Positions 1 through 7,355 of a stretch of 13,808 bases of DNA are shown piece by piece. The position numbers and the translations under genes are program-made. The notes below the pieces were generated by a model that saw only the letters and a list, made by a program, of their open reading frames with translations, was not told the DNA's origin and made no database searches. Every line of letters starts with the position of its first letter. Within the stretch, counting starts at the first letter, position 1. Source of the DNA: Acidobacteriota bacterium (GTDB lineage Bacteria; Actinomycetota; Actinomycetes; Actinomycetales; Micrococcaceae); assembly GCA_019352125.1 (NCBI GenBank), contig JABBNV010000024.1:533-14340 (forward strand), in the 5' to 3' direction.

Positions 1-1
1 C

Positions 2-211
2 GGCCCTACCCCAGCCCCACGCCTCGATGCACTCTGGCTGACCTTGCTTCCGGGGGATCGAGTCCGCCTGAAGCACAGCAGCGGCCATATCGAAACCGGT
101 CTGATCGATGACGCCACCTGTGACCGCACCACCGTGTGGGTCAGCTTGGACCACGGCCACGGCCGCACCCTCCTCCACTATGCCGACGGCGTCCAGATTC
201 TGCCGAATTAG
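2..211 (+). CDS. C-terminal end of a small unknown protein (5' end outside window)
   Basis: The frame is open from the window edge to a TAG stop at 209-211, giving 69 residues. The last 55 or so look like a compact beta-rich domain: LLPGDRVRLKH, then a GLIDD turn, a VWVSLD strand, a GRTLLHYADG segment and a final VQILP. This layout recalls short SH3-like or KOW-like domains and the tails of small Arthrobacter hypothetical proteins. I do not recognise a named family. A strong hairpin begins 17 bases after the stop, which supports a genuine 3' end here. The start lies outside the window, so total length and function are unknown. Codon third positions are GC-rich, as expected for coding sequence in this genome. 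Confidence 0.6.
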   Translation, partial: GPTPAPRLDALWLTLLPGDRVRLKHSSGHIETGLIDDATCDRTTVWVSLDHGHGRTLLHYADGVQILPN

Positions 212-228
212 CGCCCCCACTAGGCACC

Positions 229-276
229 CAGACAGCAGAATGGCCACGCCCTGGGGCGTGGCCATTCTGCTGTCTG
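229..276. terminator. Strong bidirectional hairpin between converging genes
   Basis: Two 22-base arms (229-250 and 255-276) are perfectly complementary around a 4-base CTGG loop. The core of the left arm reads GCAGAATGGCCACGCC. The hairpin sits between the rightward partial gene ending at 211 and the leftward importer operon ending at 312, so it can serve both. The run after it on the plus strand is only moderately T-rich, and the minus-strand side has no T-tract. The stem is therefore strong, but the classical U-tail is weak. Confidence 0.8.
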
Positions 277-311
277 TCAGGGTTTCTAACGCTTTCTAGC
301 GGCGACGAACT

Positions 312-1403
312 CTAGCCGTCAGCGCCAGCAGGCGTCGTGGTGGTGGTGAGTCCTTCCAACTTGTTTGCAGCGATGGCGTACTTATTGGTGAACGTGTTGG
401 CAATAGTGACCTTGGAGGTATCAACGCCGTTGCCCTTTTCCATGGCGAAGATGACCTTGGGGCCACCTGCGGGCATGATGCCGTCCGGCAGGAACTGATC
501 CTTGTCCGTGGTGAGGCCCGCGACGTACTGGTCCTTGCTGATAGTGCTGTTCTGGACGTAGGAGGCGGGCAGCTTGTCTGCAATTTCAGCCGCGCTGTGC
601 GTGGCGATCCAATGCATCGTCGCCACCAGTGCGTCTACGACCTTCTGGGCGGCATCCTCATGAGACTTCACCCAGCTGGCGTTGGCCAGGAGACCGGCAG
701 CGGGCCAGTCCCCGCCAAGCGCCTTGGTGGCACCGGCTGCGGTGGCCAGGTCAATTGCGGGGTAAGCCAGGTTCTTGCTCTCCAGCGCACCGACGGTGGG
801 TTGGGTGGTCATGACGCAGTCTGCGGACTTGCGCTGGATGGCAGCGATGGCGGTTGAACCTGCTCCCACGGCGAGGGTGTGGTAATCACTCTTCGTGATT
901 CCAGCCTTCGAGGCTACAAACTGGGTCAGTTCGTCAGTACCGGAACCAAGGTCCGTCACACCGACGGTCTTGCCCTTGAGGTCCGCAGCCGAGTGGACTC
1001 CGCTGTCCGTGCCGCACATGATGCGTTCTCCGGGTGCGCCGGAGAGTTGAACCAGGTTGATGACGTCCTTGCCCTTGGACTGGAAGTCAACGGTGTGGAC
1101 GTACCAAGCACCCGCCATATCCACCTGGCCGGACGCCATGGCATCTTCTGCCCCCACTCCACCTTGCTGCTCCGTGGACAGCTCCATTTTCACGCCGTAC
1201 TTCTGGTAGAAGCCCAACTGCTGTGCAAGCTCGTAGGGCAGGTAGATCTGCTTGTCGATGCCACCAACCATCATCTTGACGGTAGGGATTGGCGCAGCGC
1301 TGCCATTGGTGCTGGTGCTGCTTGCTGCCGTGCTACCGCAGGCGGCAAGGCTGAGCGCCATTGCTCCAGTGGCCGCCACTGCGTAGATTTTGTTCTTGAT
1401 CAT
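312..1403 (-). CDS. ABC importer substrate-binding lipoprotein, NitT/TauT (NMT1/SsuA-like) family
   Basis: This 363-residue extracellular solute-binding protein is the last gene of the importer operon. The start is ATG at 1401-1403, where a lipoprotein signal begins: MIKNK, a hydrophobic stretch, then the lipobox LAAC with Cys22 as the lipidation site. A longer reading from 1532 would put 43 polar residues before the signal and overlap the permease, so it was rejected. AAGGAA lies a few bases upstream of the ATG. The mature part shows family features: YELAQQLGFYQKYGVKMEL near the start, a GKTVGV segment, and the GSTAIAAIQRKSADCVMTTQP ligand-lobe region. Relatives bind nitrate, sulfonates, pyrimidine precursors or aromatic acids, so the ligand cannot be read from the sequence. 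The neighbouring carboxylate-type sensor suggests an organic acid. The tail is rich in Thr and low in complexity. Confidence 0.88.
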   Translation of the reverse strand: MIKNKIYAVAATGAMALSLAACGSTAASSTSTNGSAAPIPTVKMMVGGIDKQIYLPYELAQQLGFYQKYGVKMELSTEQQGGVGAEDAMASGQVDMAGAWYVHTVDFQSKGKDVINLVQLSGAPGERIMCGTDSGVHSAADLKGKTVGVTDLGSGTDELTQFVASKAGITKSDYHTLAVGAGSTAIAAIQRKSADCVMTTQPTVGALESKNLAYPAIDLATAAGATKALGGDWPAAGLLANASWVKSHEDAAQKVVDALVATMHWIATHSAAEIADKLPASYVQNSTISKDQYVAGLTTDKDQFLPDGIMPAGGPKVIFAMEKGNGVDTSKVTIANTFTNKYAIAANKLEGLTTTTTPAGADG

Positions 1404-1473
1404 GTGTATTTCCTTTTCTTTATCCCGGAAATCCGGGCCTGCTTGATTCAGTAAAAGTGAACGAATTGCGGTT

Positions 1474-2346
1474 TTAGATGGCCTGAGCCTCGGAACGGCT
1501 CGGCGGCCGCCACTTGAGCAGCGAGTGCTCAAGCAGACTGATCAGGTACTCCGCCCCGAGCGTGATGACGGCAATGATCACCATGCAGGCGAAGACGGTG
1601 TTGGGATCGAACGTTCCCTGCGCCTGACTGATGATGAGACCGATTCCGTGCTGAGCCCCCAGAACTTCGGCCACCAAAGCTCCAATGATGGCGAAGCCGA
1701 AGGCTGTGTGCAGGCTAGCGATAATCCAGGTCATCGCGGACGGGATGGTCACATGCAAGGCCACCTGAAACGGAGACGCACCCAGAACCCGCACGTTCGA
1801 GATGAGATTCTGATCAACCTCTCGGACGCCTTGGAACGCATTGAAGAAGACCACAAAGAACACTAGAACCGCTGCTAGCAGTACCTTTGGGCCCATTCCG
1901 AGACCAAAAGCCACGATGAAAATCGAGCCGAGCACGATGCGCGGGATGGAATTGACTATCCGGATATACGGTCCCACCACATCAGAGAGATAGCGATTGG
2001 AGCCGAGGAGGATACCGAGGATAACGCCAGTGAAGGTTCCAAGGAGGAAGCCCAACAACGCCTCCTGCACCGTGATCCAGAGGTTTTCCCAGATAGTTCC
2101 GAAAGCCGTGCCTACGGTGAAGAGGTTGACCAAACTGTTCCAGATCTCCGTGGGCTGGCCAAAGAAGAACTTGTCCACCCAGCCAGCTTCCGTAAACCAC
2201 TGCCAGCCGCCAATGACGGCCGCAGCGAGCGCGATCCGGCCAATCCAGACCCACGCTTTCCGACGCGTTACTGCTCGGCCCGCGGAAGCCTTCATCTCGG
2301 TCTCCTGATCCTGGACTAGCACTGTGTTTTGTGCCAAAGTCGTCAT
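1474..2346 (-). CDS. ABC importer permease, NitT/TauT (SsuC/TauC-like) family
   Basis: This 290-residue inner-membrane permease would form the pore as a homodimer. A cytoplasmic N-terminal tail of about 33 residues precedes the first membrane segment (about 34-50). Further segments are near 88-115, 128-150, 153-171, 206-230 and 250-271. The EAA coupling loop that docks the ATPase is clear at about 173-203: VREVDQNLISNVRVLGAS followed by an IPSA end. The start ATG at 2344-2346 overlaps the TGA stop of the upstream ATPase gene (ATGA), which implies translational coupling. The stop lies 70 bases before the binding-protein gene. Length and topology are normal for the family (about 250-290 residues), with a slightly long N-terminal tail. 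Confidence 0.92.
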   Translation of the reverse strand: MTTLAQNTVLVQDQETEMKASAGRAVTRRKAWVWIGRIALAAAVIGGWQWFTEAGWVDKFFFGQPTEIWNSLVNLFTVGTAFGTIWENLWITVQEALLGFLLGTFTGVILGILLGSNRYLSDVVGPYIRIVNSIPRIVLGSIFIVAFGLGMGPKVLLAAVLVFFVVFFNAFQGVREVDQNLISNVRVLGASPFQVALHVTIPSAMTWIIASLHTAFGFAIIGALVAEVLGAQHGIGLIISQAQGTFDPNTVFACMVIIAVITLGAEYLISLLEHSLLKWRPPSRSEAQAI

Positions 2347-3206
2347 GCTGCCTCACCTGCCGTCTGCTGGTAGGCACGGGTAACTTCATCCTTCAACGAG
2401 GACCAAATCTGTCCCTGCAGTTCAAGGAAGCGTTCTTCGTGCCGGATCTGCTGGACATCTCCGCGCGGCCTCGGCAGGTCAATGTCGAAGACGTTCTTGA
2501 TGGTGCCGGGACTACTGGTCATGATGACTACCTTGTCCGCGAGCGCCACTGCTTCGTCCAGGTCGTGCGTGATGAACAGCACCGAAGGGCGTAGACCCTC
2601 CCAGAGCTGGAGTAGCTCGTTCTGCATGATGGCCTTGGTTTGGACATCAAGAGCACCGAACGGCTCATCCATCAGTAGAATTCGGGGATTATTGATCAGC
2701 GCGGCAGCCATGGCAACGCGCTTGCGCATGCCGCCGGAGAGCTGGTGCGGGTAGCGATCCTCAAAGCCCGCCAGGCCAACGCGACGCAGCCAGTCCATGG
2801 CCAGCTCGGTGGCCTCCCGTTTGGGTGTGCCGAGCAGGACGGGGCCAATCAATACGTTATTGAGGACGGTTTTCCAAGGGAAGAGTGCATCCGCCTGGAA
2901 CATGTAACTCACACCGTTGGTGATGCCGTCCACAATGCTGCCACCCACACTGACCGAACCCGCACTGGGGTGCTCAAGGCCGGACACCTGAGCAAGAGTT
3001 GTGGACTTGCCACACCCCGTAGGTCCCACGATCGCGCAGAATTGGCCCGGTTGGATGGTCAGGGCCACATCACGGATAGCCGTGAAGGTTTCACCTTTCG
3101 GGGTGAGATAGCGCTTGGTCAGTCCGGTGATCTCAATCCGTGCCGCATCCGCAGCACCGTTTGGGTCCGCGGACAGAGTGCTGCTTCTTGATAGTTTTGA
3201 CGCCAT
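2343..3206 (-). CDS. ABC importer ATPase, NitT/TauT (SsuB/TauB-like) family
   Basis: This 287-residue cytoplasmic ATPase powers the importer. All nucleotide-binding motifs are present: Walker A GPTGCGKST (61-69), Q-loop with Gln104 in YMFQADALFPW, signature LSGGMRKR (156-163), Walker B ILLMDE (176-181) with the D-loop GALD, and the switch His214 in ITHDLDEA. The FQ..ALFPW and LSGGM forms are typical of the nitrate/sulfonate/taurine branch. The start ATG at 3204-3206 has AAGGAA about 11 bases upstream. About 22 extra polar residues precede the usual start of the domain, so a later start is possible. It is the first gene of the operon and diverges from the sensor kinase across a 137-base region holding a CRP/GlxR-like site. 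The stop overlaps the permease start. Confidence 0.93.
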   Translation of the reverse strand: MASKLSRSSTLSADPNGAADAARIEITGLTKRYLTPKGETFTAIRDVALTIQPGQFCAIVGPTGCGKSTTLAQVSGLEHPSAGSVSVGGSIVDGITNGVSYMFQADALFPWKTVLNNVLIGPVLLGTPKREATELAMDWLRRVGLAGFEDRYPHQLSGGMRKRVAMAAALINNPRILLMDEPFGALDVQTKAIMQNELLQLWEGLRPSVLFITHDLDEAVALADKVVIMTSSPGTIKNVFDIDLPRPRGDVQQIRHEERFLELQGQIWSSLKDEVTRAYQQTAGEAA

Positions 3207-3242
3207 TGTCGCTCAATTTCCTTATCTGGAGACGTTCGCTTA

Positions 3243-3258
3243 CGTGATGTAGGTCACG
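3243..3258. promoter_or_regulatory. CRP/GlxR-like binding site
   Basis: The 16 bases CGTGATGTAGGTCACG form a symmetric site with arms CGTGA and TCACG around TG-TA-GG. This fits the GlxR/CRP consensus TGTGA-N2-TA-N2-TCACA except for the outermost base on each side. It lies 37 bases upstream of the ATPase start and 85 bases upstream of the kinase start, so one regulator could act on both operons. That a CRP-type protein binds here is inferred. Confidence 0.6.
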
Positions 3259-3343
3259 GAAACTGTGGCAAGCTTAGGAAATGATCGTTCGTGCCAGAAG
3301 AGTTCAATAAGTTGTGTGCAATACCCGCAAAAGTTAATGTTTT

Positions 3344-5029
3344 GTGCGTTTTCTGCAATGGAGTCCAAACCCACCATTTGCGGCGAGTCCACTGAGCCGC
3401 ACAGCTAGGCGGATACGGCGCCGCGATGGAGAACATTCGTGGACGCTGACCACCCAAATCCTGCTGGGTTTCTTGTCCCTATTGCTGCTCACGGTATTTC
3501 TTGGCGGATACCTATTCACGCTGATCAGCAACCAGACTCTGGAACGGCAGTACCAGCTCCGCGCACTAGCCATTGCGACCACCACCGCCCAGATGCCGGA
3601 GATCCGTGCTGCTATTGCCGCCGGGGATCCCCAACACGTTATTCAAAGCCTCGCACAGGGCATCAGAGCCGCGGCAGATCCGGCCTACGTGGTGGTGGCT
3701 GACCGCCAGGGAATCCGTCTCTCACATCCAAACCCGGCGCTAGTGGGCCAAAAACTCGAGGAACCAGTTGCCGTCTTGGATGGACAGACGCATGTGGGAG
3801 TCGACCAGGGCAGCCTGGGGATATCCGCCAACGCAAAAGCGCCCATCTTTGGGACGGACGGTGCGGTAATAGGCCAAGTATCGGTAGGCATTGAGGACAC
3901 CACCATCCTGGGCGAACAGGTTCAGAATCTATGGCTCATTGCAGGGTTCTCGGCCCTCGTGCTCGCCCTAGGCGTGGGCGGTTCCCTGTTGCTCTCCCGC
4001 CGGATCAAGCGTGTCACCTTCAACCTGGAGCCCGCCGAAATCGCTTTCCTCTTGCAAGAGCGGGAGGCGCTGCTGCACGGGATCCGGGAGGCCGTCGTCG
4101 GCCTTGATGACAATGGGCGGGTGACGGTCATCAATGAGGAGGCCCGGCGCCTGCTGGGTGTCGAAAAGACGGCGCTGGGAACACCCGTTGCCGAGCTCGT
4201 TCCGGCCGGGCGGCTCCGGGATCTGTTCACGGGCGCCCTGACCGGCGCCGATCAGATGGCGATGACCGAGGATGCACTCCTGATAGTCAACCGGATGCCC
4301 GTTGCGATCGCCGGGCGTAGCATCGGTTCGGTGGTGACACTGCGAGACCGCACCGAAATAGAGGGCTTGGTACGTGACCTGCGCTCCATCGAAGGCCTGA
4401 TGGAGGCCATGCGGGCCCTGGAGCATGAGTATGCCAACCGGTTGCACGTTGTGGACGGACTTCTGGAAATGGGTGATGTGGAGCAGGCCAAGACCTACGT
4501 ATCGCAACTGTCCACGGCATCAACGTCACTAAGCGAAGAACTCCGCGCCCGGATTGCCCCGCCGGAACTTGCAGCCTTGTTGCTGGCCAAGATCACCGTA
4601 GCCGCCGAACAGGACGTCCAGATTGTGGTGAGCGCTGATTCCCGGCTGGAACAACCCAGAGTTGAGCAGACCGTGCTGCTGACCATCGTGGGTAACCTGT
4701 TGGACAATGCCGTGGATGCGCTGGCACATACGCCCCGACCGCGCACTGTGACAGTGCACTTTGATGACGCCGACGGCGTGTTTATTTCCGTGCGAGACAA
4801 CGGCCCGGGGGTACCTGCGGATAAGATCGAGCAGGTAGTGATGGACGGCTATTCCACGAAGGATCCGCGCCCCGGCATGCGGCGCGGAATCGGGCTGGCT
4901 TTGGTATCACGCATTGTGCGCCGGGCCGCTGGCACGCTTGATGTGTTCCCGGGCCCGGGTGGGAATTTTGAGGTATGGCTACCAGCAGACTCGGACAAGG
5001 ACGTCAACGAGGGCAAGGGCAAGAAATGA
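3344..5029 (+). CDS. Sensor histidine kinase, CitA/DcuS family
   Basis: This 561-residue membrane kinase probably senses an external small carboxylate. Layout: cytoplasmic tail, TM1 (about 38-62), periplasmic-type PAS sensor (about 63-194), TM2 (196-218), cytoplasmic PAS (about 240-345), phospho-acceptor His361 in EHEYANRLH, then the ATPase domain with the N box at 451-455 (NLLDN), DNGPG at 485-489 and RGIGLALV. The EHEYAN form of the H box is typical of the CitA/DcuS group. In the sensor, R125-L-S-H128 aligns by eye with the ligand pairs R66/H69 of CitA and R107/H110 of DcuS. Lys165 aligns with CitA Lys109, but the position of CitA Arg107 is Asn163. The start is GTG at 3344, the first codon available after an in-frame TAA at 3335. 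No clear ribosome binding site is seen, so the start is uncertain. The stop overlaps the response regulator start. Confidence 0.9.
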   Translation: MRFLQWSPNPPFAASPLSRTARRIRRRDGEHSWTLTTQILLGFLSLLLLTVFLGGYLFTLISNQTLERQYQLRALAIATTTAQMPEIRAAIAAGDPQHVIQSLAQGIRAAADPAYVVVADRQGIRLSHPNPALVGQKLEEPVAVLDGQTHVGVDQGSLGISANAKAPIFGTDGAVIGQVSVGIEDTTILGEQVQNLWLIAGFSALVLALGVGGSLLLSRRIKRVTFNLEPAEIAFLLQEREALLHGIREAVVGLDDNGRVTVINEEARRLLGVEKTALGTPVAELVPAGRLRDLFTGALTGADQMAMTEDALLIVNRMPVAIAGRSIGSVVTLRDRTEIEGLVRDLRSIEGLMEAMRALEHEYANRLHVVDGLLEMGDVEQAKTYVSQLSTASTSLSEELRARIAPPELAALLLAKITVAAEQDVQIVVSADSRLEQPRVEQTVLLTIVGNLLDNAVDALAHTPRPRTVTVHFDDADGVFISVRDNGPGVPADKIEQVVMDGYSTKDPRPGMRRGIGLALVSRIVRRAAGTLDVFPGPGGNFEVWLPADSDKDVNEGKGKK

Positions 5030-5694
5030 TTAAGACACTGGTTGTCGATGATGACTTCAGGGTGGCCGGAATCCATGCGGCCCGGCTGGCCAAAGTGAAG
5101 GGCTTCGAATGCGTAGGCGAGGTCTACAGCGCGGCCGCCGCACGGGAGGCTATTGCAGAGCTAAAACCAGATCTCATGCTCCTGGACGTGCACCTGCCGG
5201 ATGAGGACGGGTTGTCCCTGTTGAGATCGTTGCAAGCTGCAGGGACCGAAGTGGACTGCATCATCATTACCGCCGCCCGGGACTTGGCAACCGTCAAGTC
5301 TGCCATGAGCAGCGGCGCAGTCTATTATCTGGTCAAACCATTCAGCTTTGACCAGCTCCGCACGCAATTGGAGGTCTACCTCCGTTGGCGCCAGGAGCTG
5401 GAATCGGCATCCACGGCCAATCAGGCAACGGTGGATAGGCTTTACAACACGCGTGTGGCCGGCGTTCCAGCTGCAGCCCCGGCCCAACGGCTGCAACCGA
5501 CCATGGCGAAGGTTTTTGACGCCGTCCGCACCGCCTCCGGTCCCATTGGAGCGGCAGAGATTGCGGACCAACTGGGCGTGAGCCGGCCCACAGCACAGCG
5601 GTACCTAGGCGCCCTGGAACGAAAGGGCCTGGTACTCCTGGACCTTACCTACGGAAGCAGCGGCCGGCCGCTGAATTCCTACACACTGCCCTAG
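5026..5694 (+). CDS. Response regulator, CitB/DcuR family
   Basis: This 222-residue regulator is the partner of the upstream kinase. The receiver domain (about 1-120) has the acidic patch D8-D10, the phospho-acceptor Asp54 in LLDVHLP, Thr82 and Lys104 in LVKPFSF. A linker leads to a C-terminal winged helix-turn-helix at about 165-200 (AAEIADQLGVSRPTAQRYL). This is the CitB/DcuR arrangement, not OmpR or NarL. The ATG at 5026 overlaps the kinase TGA (ATGA), with AAGGG just upstream. A longer reading from 4975 would add 17 polar residues before the natural MIKTLVVDDD opening and was rejected. By analogy with CitB and DcuR it should activate transport genes for the sensed acid, here plausibly the divergent ABC operon. 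That target is inferred. Confidence 0.92.
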   Translation: MIKTLVVDDDFRVAGIHAARLAKVKGFECVGEVYSAAAAREAIAELKPDLMLLDVHLPDEDGLSLLRSLQAAGTEVDCIIITAARDLATVKSAMSSGAVYYLVKPFSFDQLRTQLEVYLRWRQELESASTANQATVDRLYNTRVAGVPAAAPAQRLQPTMAKVFDAVRTASGPIGAAEIADQLGVSRPTAQRYLGALERKGLVLLDLTYGSSGRPLNSYTLP

Positions 5695-5697
5695 CTG

Positions 5698-5993
5698 CTG
5701 GAACGCCAGGGCGGACGGCACCAGGGCGACGACGGCGGTCACCGCGCCAAAATCCAGGCCCACCAGCATGGTGTTTCCCGAGGATGAGGGGATTGGGCTG
5801 GCTTCGAGGAGCTCGGTGGTACGGTCTTGGCTTTCCTTGAGCTCGGAATCAAGCACGGTGATGCGCCTGGCGAGCCGGAGAGCCTCAGCTCTTGCAGTGG
5901 CAGCGGCGAGGCACTCATCTCGAAAGCGCCCATGAGAGATTTCAGTGATCTTGGTATCGTGAAGCGGCCTGCGTGCGTCGATGCCAAAGCTTT
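5698..5993 (-). pseudogene. IS110-family transposase fragment
   Basis: About 98 codons on the minus strand keep the middle of an IS110-type transposase. FGIDARRPLHDTKITEI is followed by the charged helix ARAEALRLARRITVLDSELK and then TELLEASP. A degraded run with SSSGNT and DFGAVTAVVAL resembles pieces of the C-terminal Tnp_20 (transposase_20) region. The N-terminal DEDD catalytic domain and most of the C-terminal Ser-containing domain are missing. The fragment starts right beside the response regulator stop at 5694. Its frame is closed upstream by a stop at 6064-6066, and the only possible start is TTG at 6051. It cannot be active. The family was recognised from memory. Confidence 0.72.
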
Positions 5994-6309
5994 GACCCGG
6001 GGTGCTTCCGCCACACGGCACCCAACCCGTGGAAAGGTCACGCCGAGGCAATCCGGTGATGAGTCACAACCAGAGCAAAGCGACCAACTCCCACCCTGCC
6101 AACCAGTCACGGACCAGCCAACACTCACAGGCTGGTGAAAAAGTGGAATCAGACTACCCAAACGCTGATTGTCCACCGGTTCAGGGCCTCTGGGGTCCAA
6201 AGACCCTTATTCGCTGCGGTGAAAGCACGGACCATGAAATTGGGCGGATTGCCCATCTCTTCATCGATAGGTTACTGCCCATGTCGTGCGCCGTTGTTGT
6301 TGAGGCACC
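5994..6309. other. Non-coding stretch upstream of the 6310 gene
   Basis: No convincing gene, RNA or repeat was seen here. Several frames stay open by chance, but their translations are low in complexity and match nothing. The part next to the transposase fragment may be more of the decayed element. GAGG at 6302-6305 is the ribosome binding site for the next gene. Confidence 0.5.
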
Positions 6310-6651
6310 ATGAACCCCAAGCTCCATGTTGTGGTCCGGCTAAATCTTGATAGCGCCGGCGCCCGAATCGAGTCGGCCCGAATTACGGTTCGAGGGCATG
6401 TGACCGCCGAAAGCGTTGAGGCCCTGTATGTCGTAGCTAAACGCGCCAACTGTCTCATGACGGGCCTTTCCCTGCTTTTGGATCTGGCCAAAGCCCGGGT
6501 AGACCCGGAGGCCCTCGAACGGCTTCATGGCTGCGTCAGTTCCGGCCAGCTGCCCGCCCACATTGACACTTCTCAAGTCGGCTGCCGGCTCAGCGTCCTG
6601 GATCCGCGCCAACCCGTCCCTGCTGTGGTGGAGATGGCCCTGGCCGCCTAG
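6310..6651 (+). CDS. Small unknown protein, possibly STAS-like
   Basis: This intact 113-residue gene starts at ATG 6310 with GAGG four bases upstream and ends at TAG 6649-6651. It has no signal peptide or membrane segment, so it is probably cytoplasmic. The order is a beta strand (LHVVVRLNLD), a second strand (RIESARITVRGHV), a helix (AESVEALYVVAKRAN), a strand (GLSLLLDLAKARV), a helix (PEALERLHGCV) and a C-terminal strand (CRLSVLDP). This strand-helix alternation, with a D-x-x-x-A after the third strand, recalls STAS-type anti-sigma antagonist folds. The usual Asp-Ser phosphorylation site is not obvious. The assignment rests on pattern only. It lies alone among decayed genes, and no partner is visible. 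Confidence 0.6.
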   Translation: MNPKLHVVVRLNLDSAGARIESARITVRGHVTAESVEALYVVAKRANCLMTGLSLLLDLAKARVDPEALERLHGCVSSGQLPAHIDTSQVGCRLSVLDPRQPVPAVVEMALAA

Positions 6652-6786
6652 CGTAGCGTGGCACCCTGCCGGTAGTGGGTAGACCGCTTGTGTGAGGGGT
6701 GATCGGCAGAAGGAATGCTCGGTCCCAGGTATCGGCGATGGCTGGCGGGAAAACTCCCCGCATTCACACAACGGCAACAACAGTGA

Positions 6787-7153
6787 ACCTGTACCTATCA
6801 GCCCCGCGAGGAAAACTGCAGCGGAGGCAGTCACGATGGCGTGCGGGTCTGCTCCGCCGCCGGGGGTGTGCCAGGAGTATTCGTGCGTCTCGGAAAAGTC
6901 GACCAAAGCCGGAACGGATGAGGAAAGGTCCTCAGCTCCCCTGACGCCGGAGGCAACGAATTCCGCGTCCAGAGCCTAGACAACATCGACAACAGCGTCG
7001 AAGGAAGCGTCTGCCCCCAGCGCCAACGCGGCGTCGTCGGCATCGGTTAAGCGCCGAATGGTGGGCCATAGGCGCCCACGGTGGGGCCGGCGTCATGAGC
7101 AGGGCCTCAGATTCATTCTTGAGTGAGGGTTCCCAGTCAGAGTGAGTAGTCAT
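6787..7153 (-). pseudogene. Broken unknown gene coupled to a pentapeptide-repeat protein
   Basis: The ATG at 7151-7153 overlaps the TGA of the pentapeptide-repeat gene and opens MTTHSDWEPSLKNESEALL. The coherent reading then moves to another frame near 7080-7110: TIRRLTDADDAALALGADA and FDAVVDVV, an in-frame TAG at 6976-6978, then ALDAEFVASGV, ETHEYSWHTPGGGADPHAIV and a hydrophobic segment AAVFLAGLIGTG. The second frame has clear protein character on both sides of the TAG. The gene therefore carries at least one frameshift and one nonsense codon. Beyond about 6787 the reading loses character and the true end is unclear. I do not recognise the family. Confidence 0.55.
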
Positions 7154-7349
7154 CCCTTGTTCCAGTGCGAGGGCATTTCCAGATCCGTGGGTAAAAGAGT
7201 TCGCTGGTTGCCGCTAGCTGCGTTGAGCTGAGGCTGGGTCAGGTACAAGGCCAGAGAGAGATCAGCGCCATCAATCCGCGCATCCCTGAAGTCTGCGCCG
7301 AGCAGGTCAACACCAGATAGGTCAGTGTCCCGCAGTGCATAGGGCTTCC
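7150..7349 (-). pseudogene. Pentapeptide-repeat protein, C-terminal fragment
   Basis: The minus-strand frame ending at TGA 7150-7152 reads PYALRDTDLSGVDLLGADF, then RDARIDGADLSLALYLTQPQ and a tail ending in LEMPSHW. The A/D-L/F-x-x repeats (DTDLS, GVDLL, GADFR, DARID, GADLS) are a right-handed beta-helix pentapeptide signature. The LTQPQ...NAA...LP...HW tail matches the common C-terminal cap of actinobacterial members. There is no N-terminal part: in this frame the sequence runs straight into the end of the MFS gene. The gene was cut at its 5' side, probably when the efflux island arrived. Its stop overlaps the start of the downstream broken gene, so they were once coupled. Confidence 0.72.
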
Positions 7350-7355
7350 GGGTTT

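Noticed and set aside
879..1454. A 191-residue plus-strand ORF across the binding-protein gene
   Set aside because: It is antisense to a gene with a lipobox and family motifs, and its own translation matches no family.
3207..3343. Candidate -35/-10 boxes for the importer operon and kinase
   Set aside because: TTGCCA and several weak partners are present, but none has a convincing spacing and -10 sequence, so no promoter was annotated.
5994..6200. Possible N-terminal part of the IS110 transposase
   Set aside because: All three minus frames were read by eye. None shows the DEDD domain, and the transposase frame is closed at 6064-6066.
6692..6979. A 95-residue plus-strand ORF
   Set aside because: Its translation is low in complexity, and the opposite strand holds a more coherent broken protein. 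Its stop falls on the opposite-strand TAG region only by overlap.
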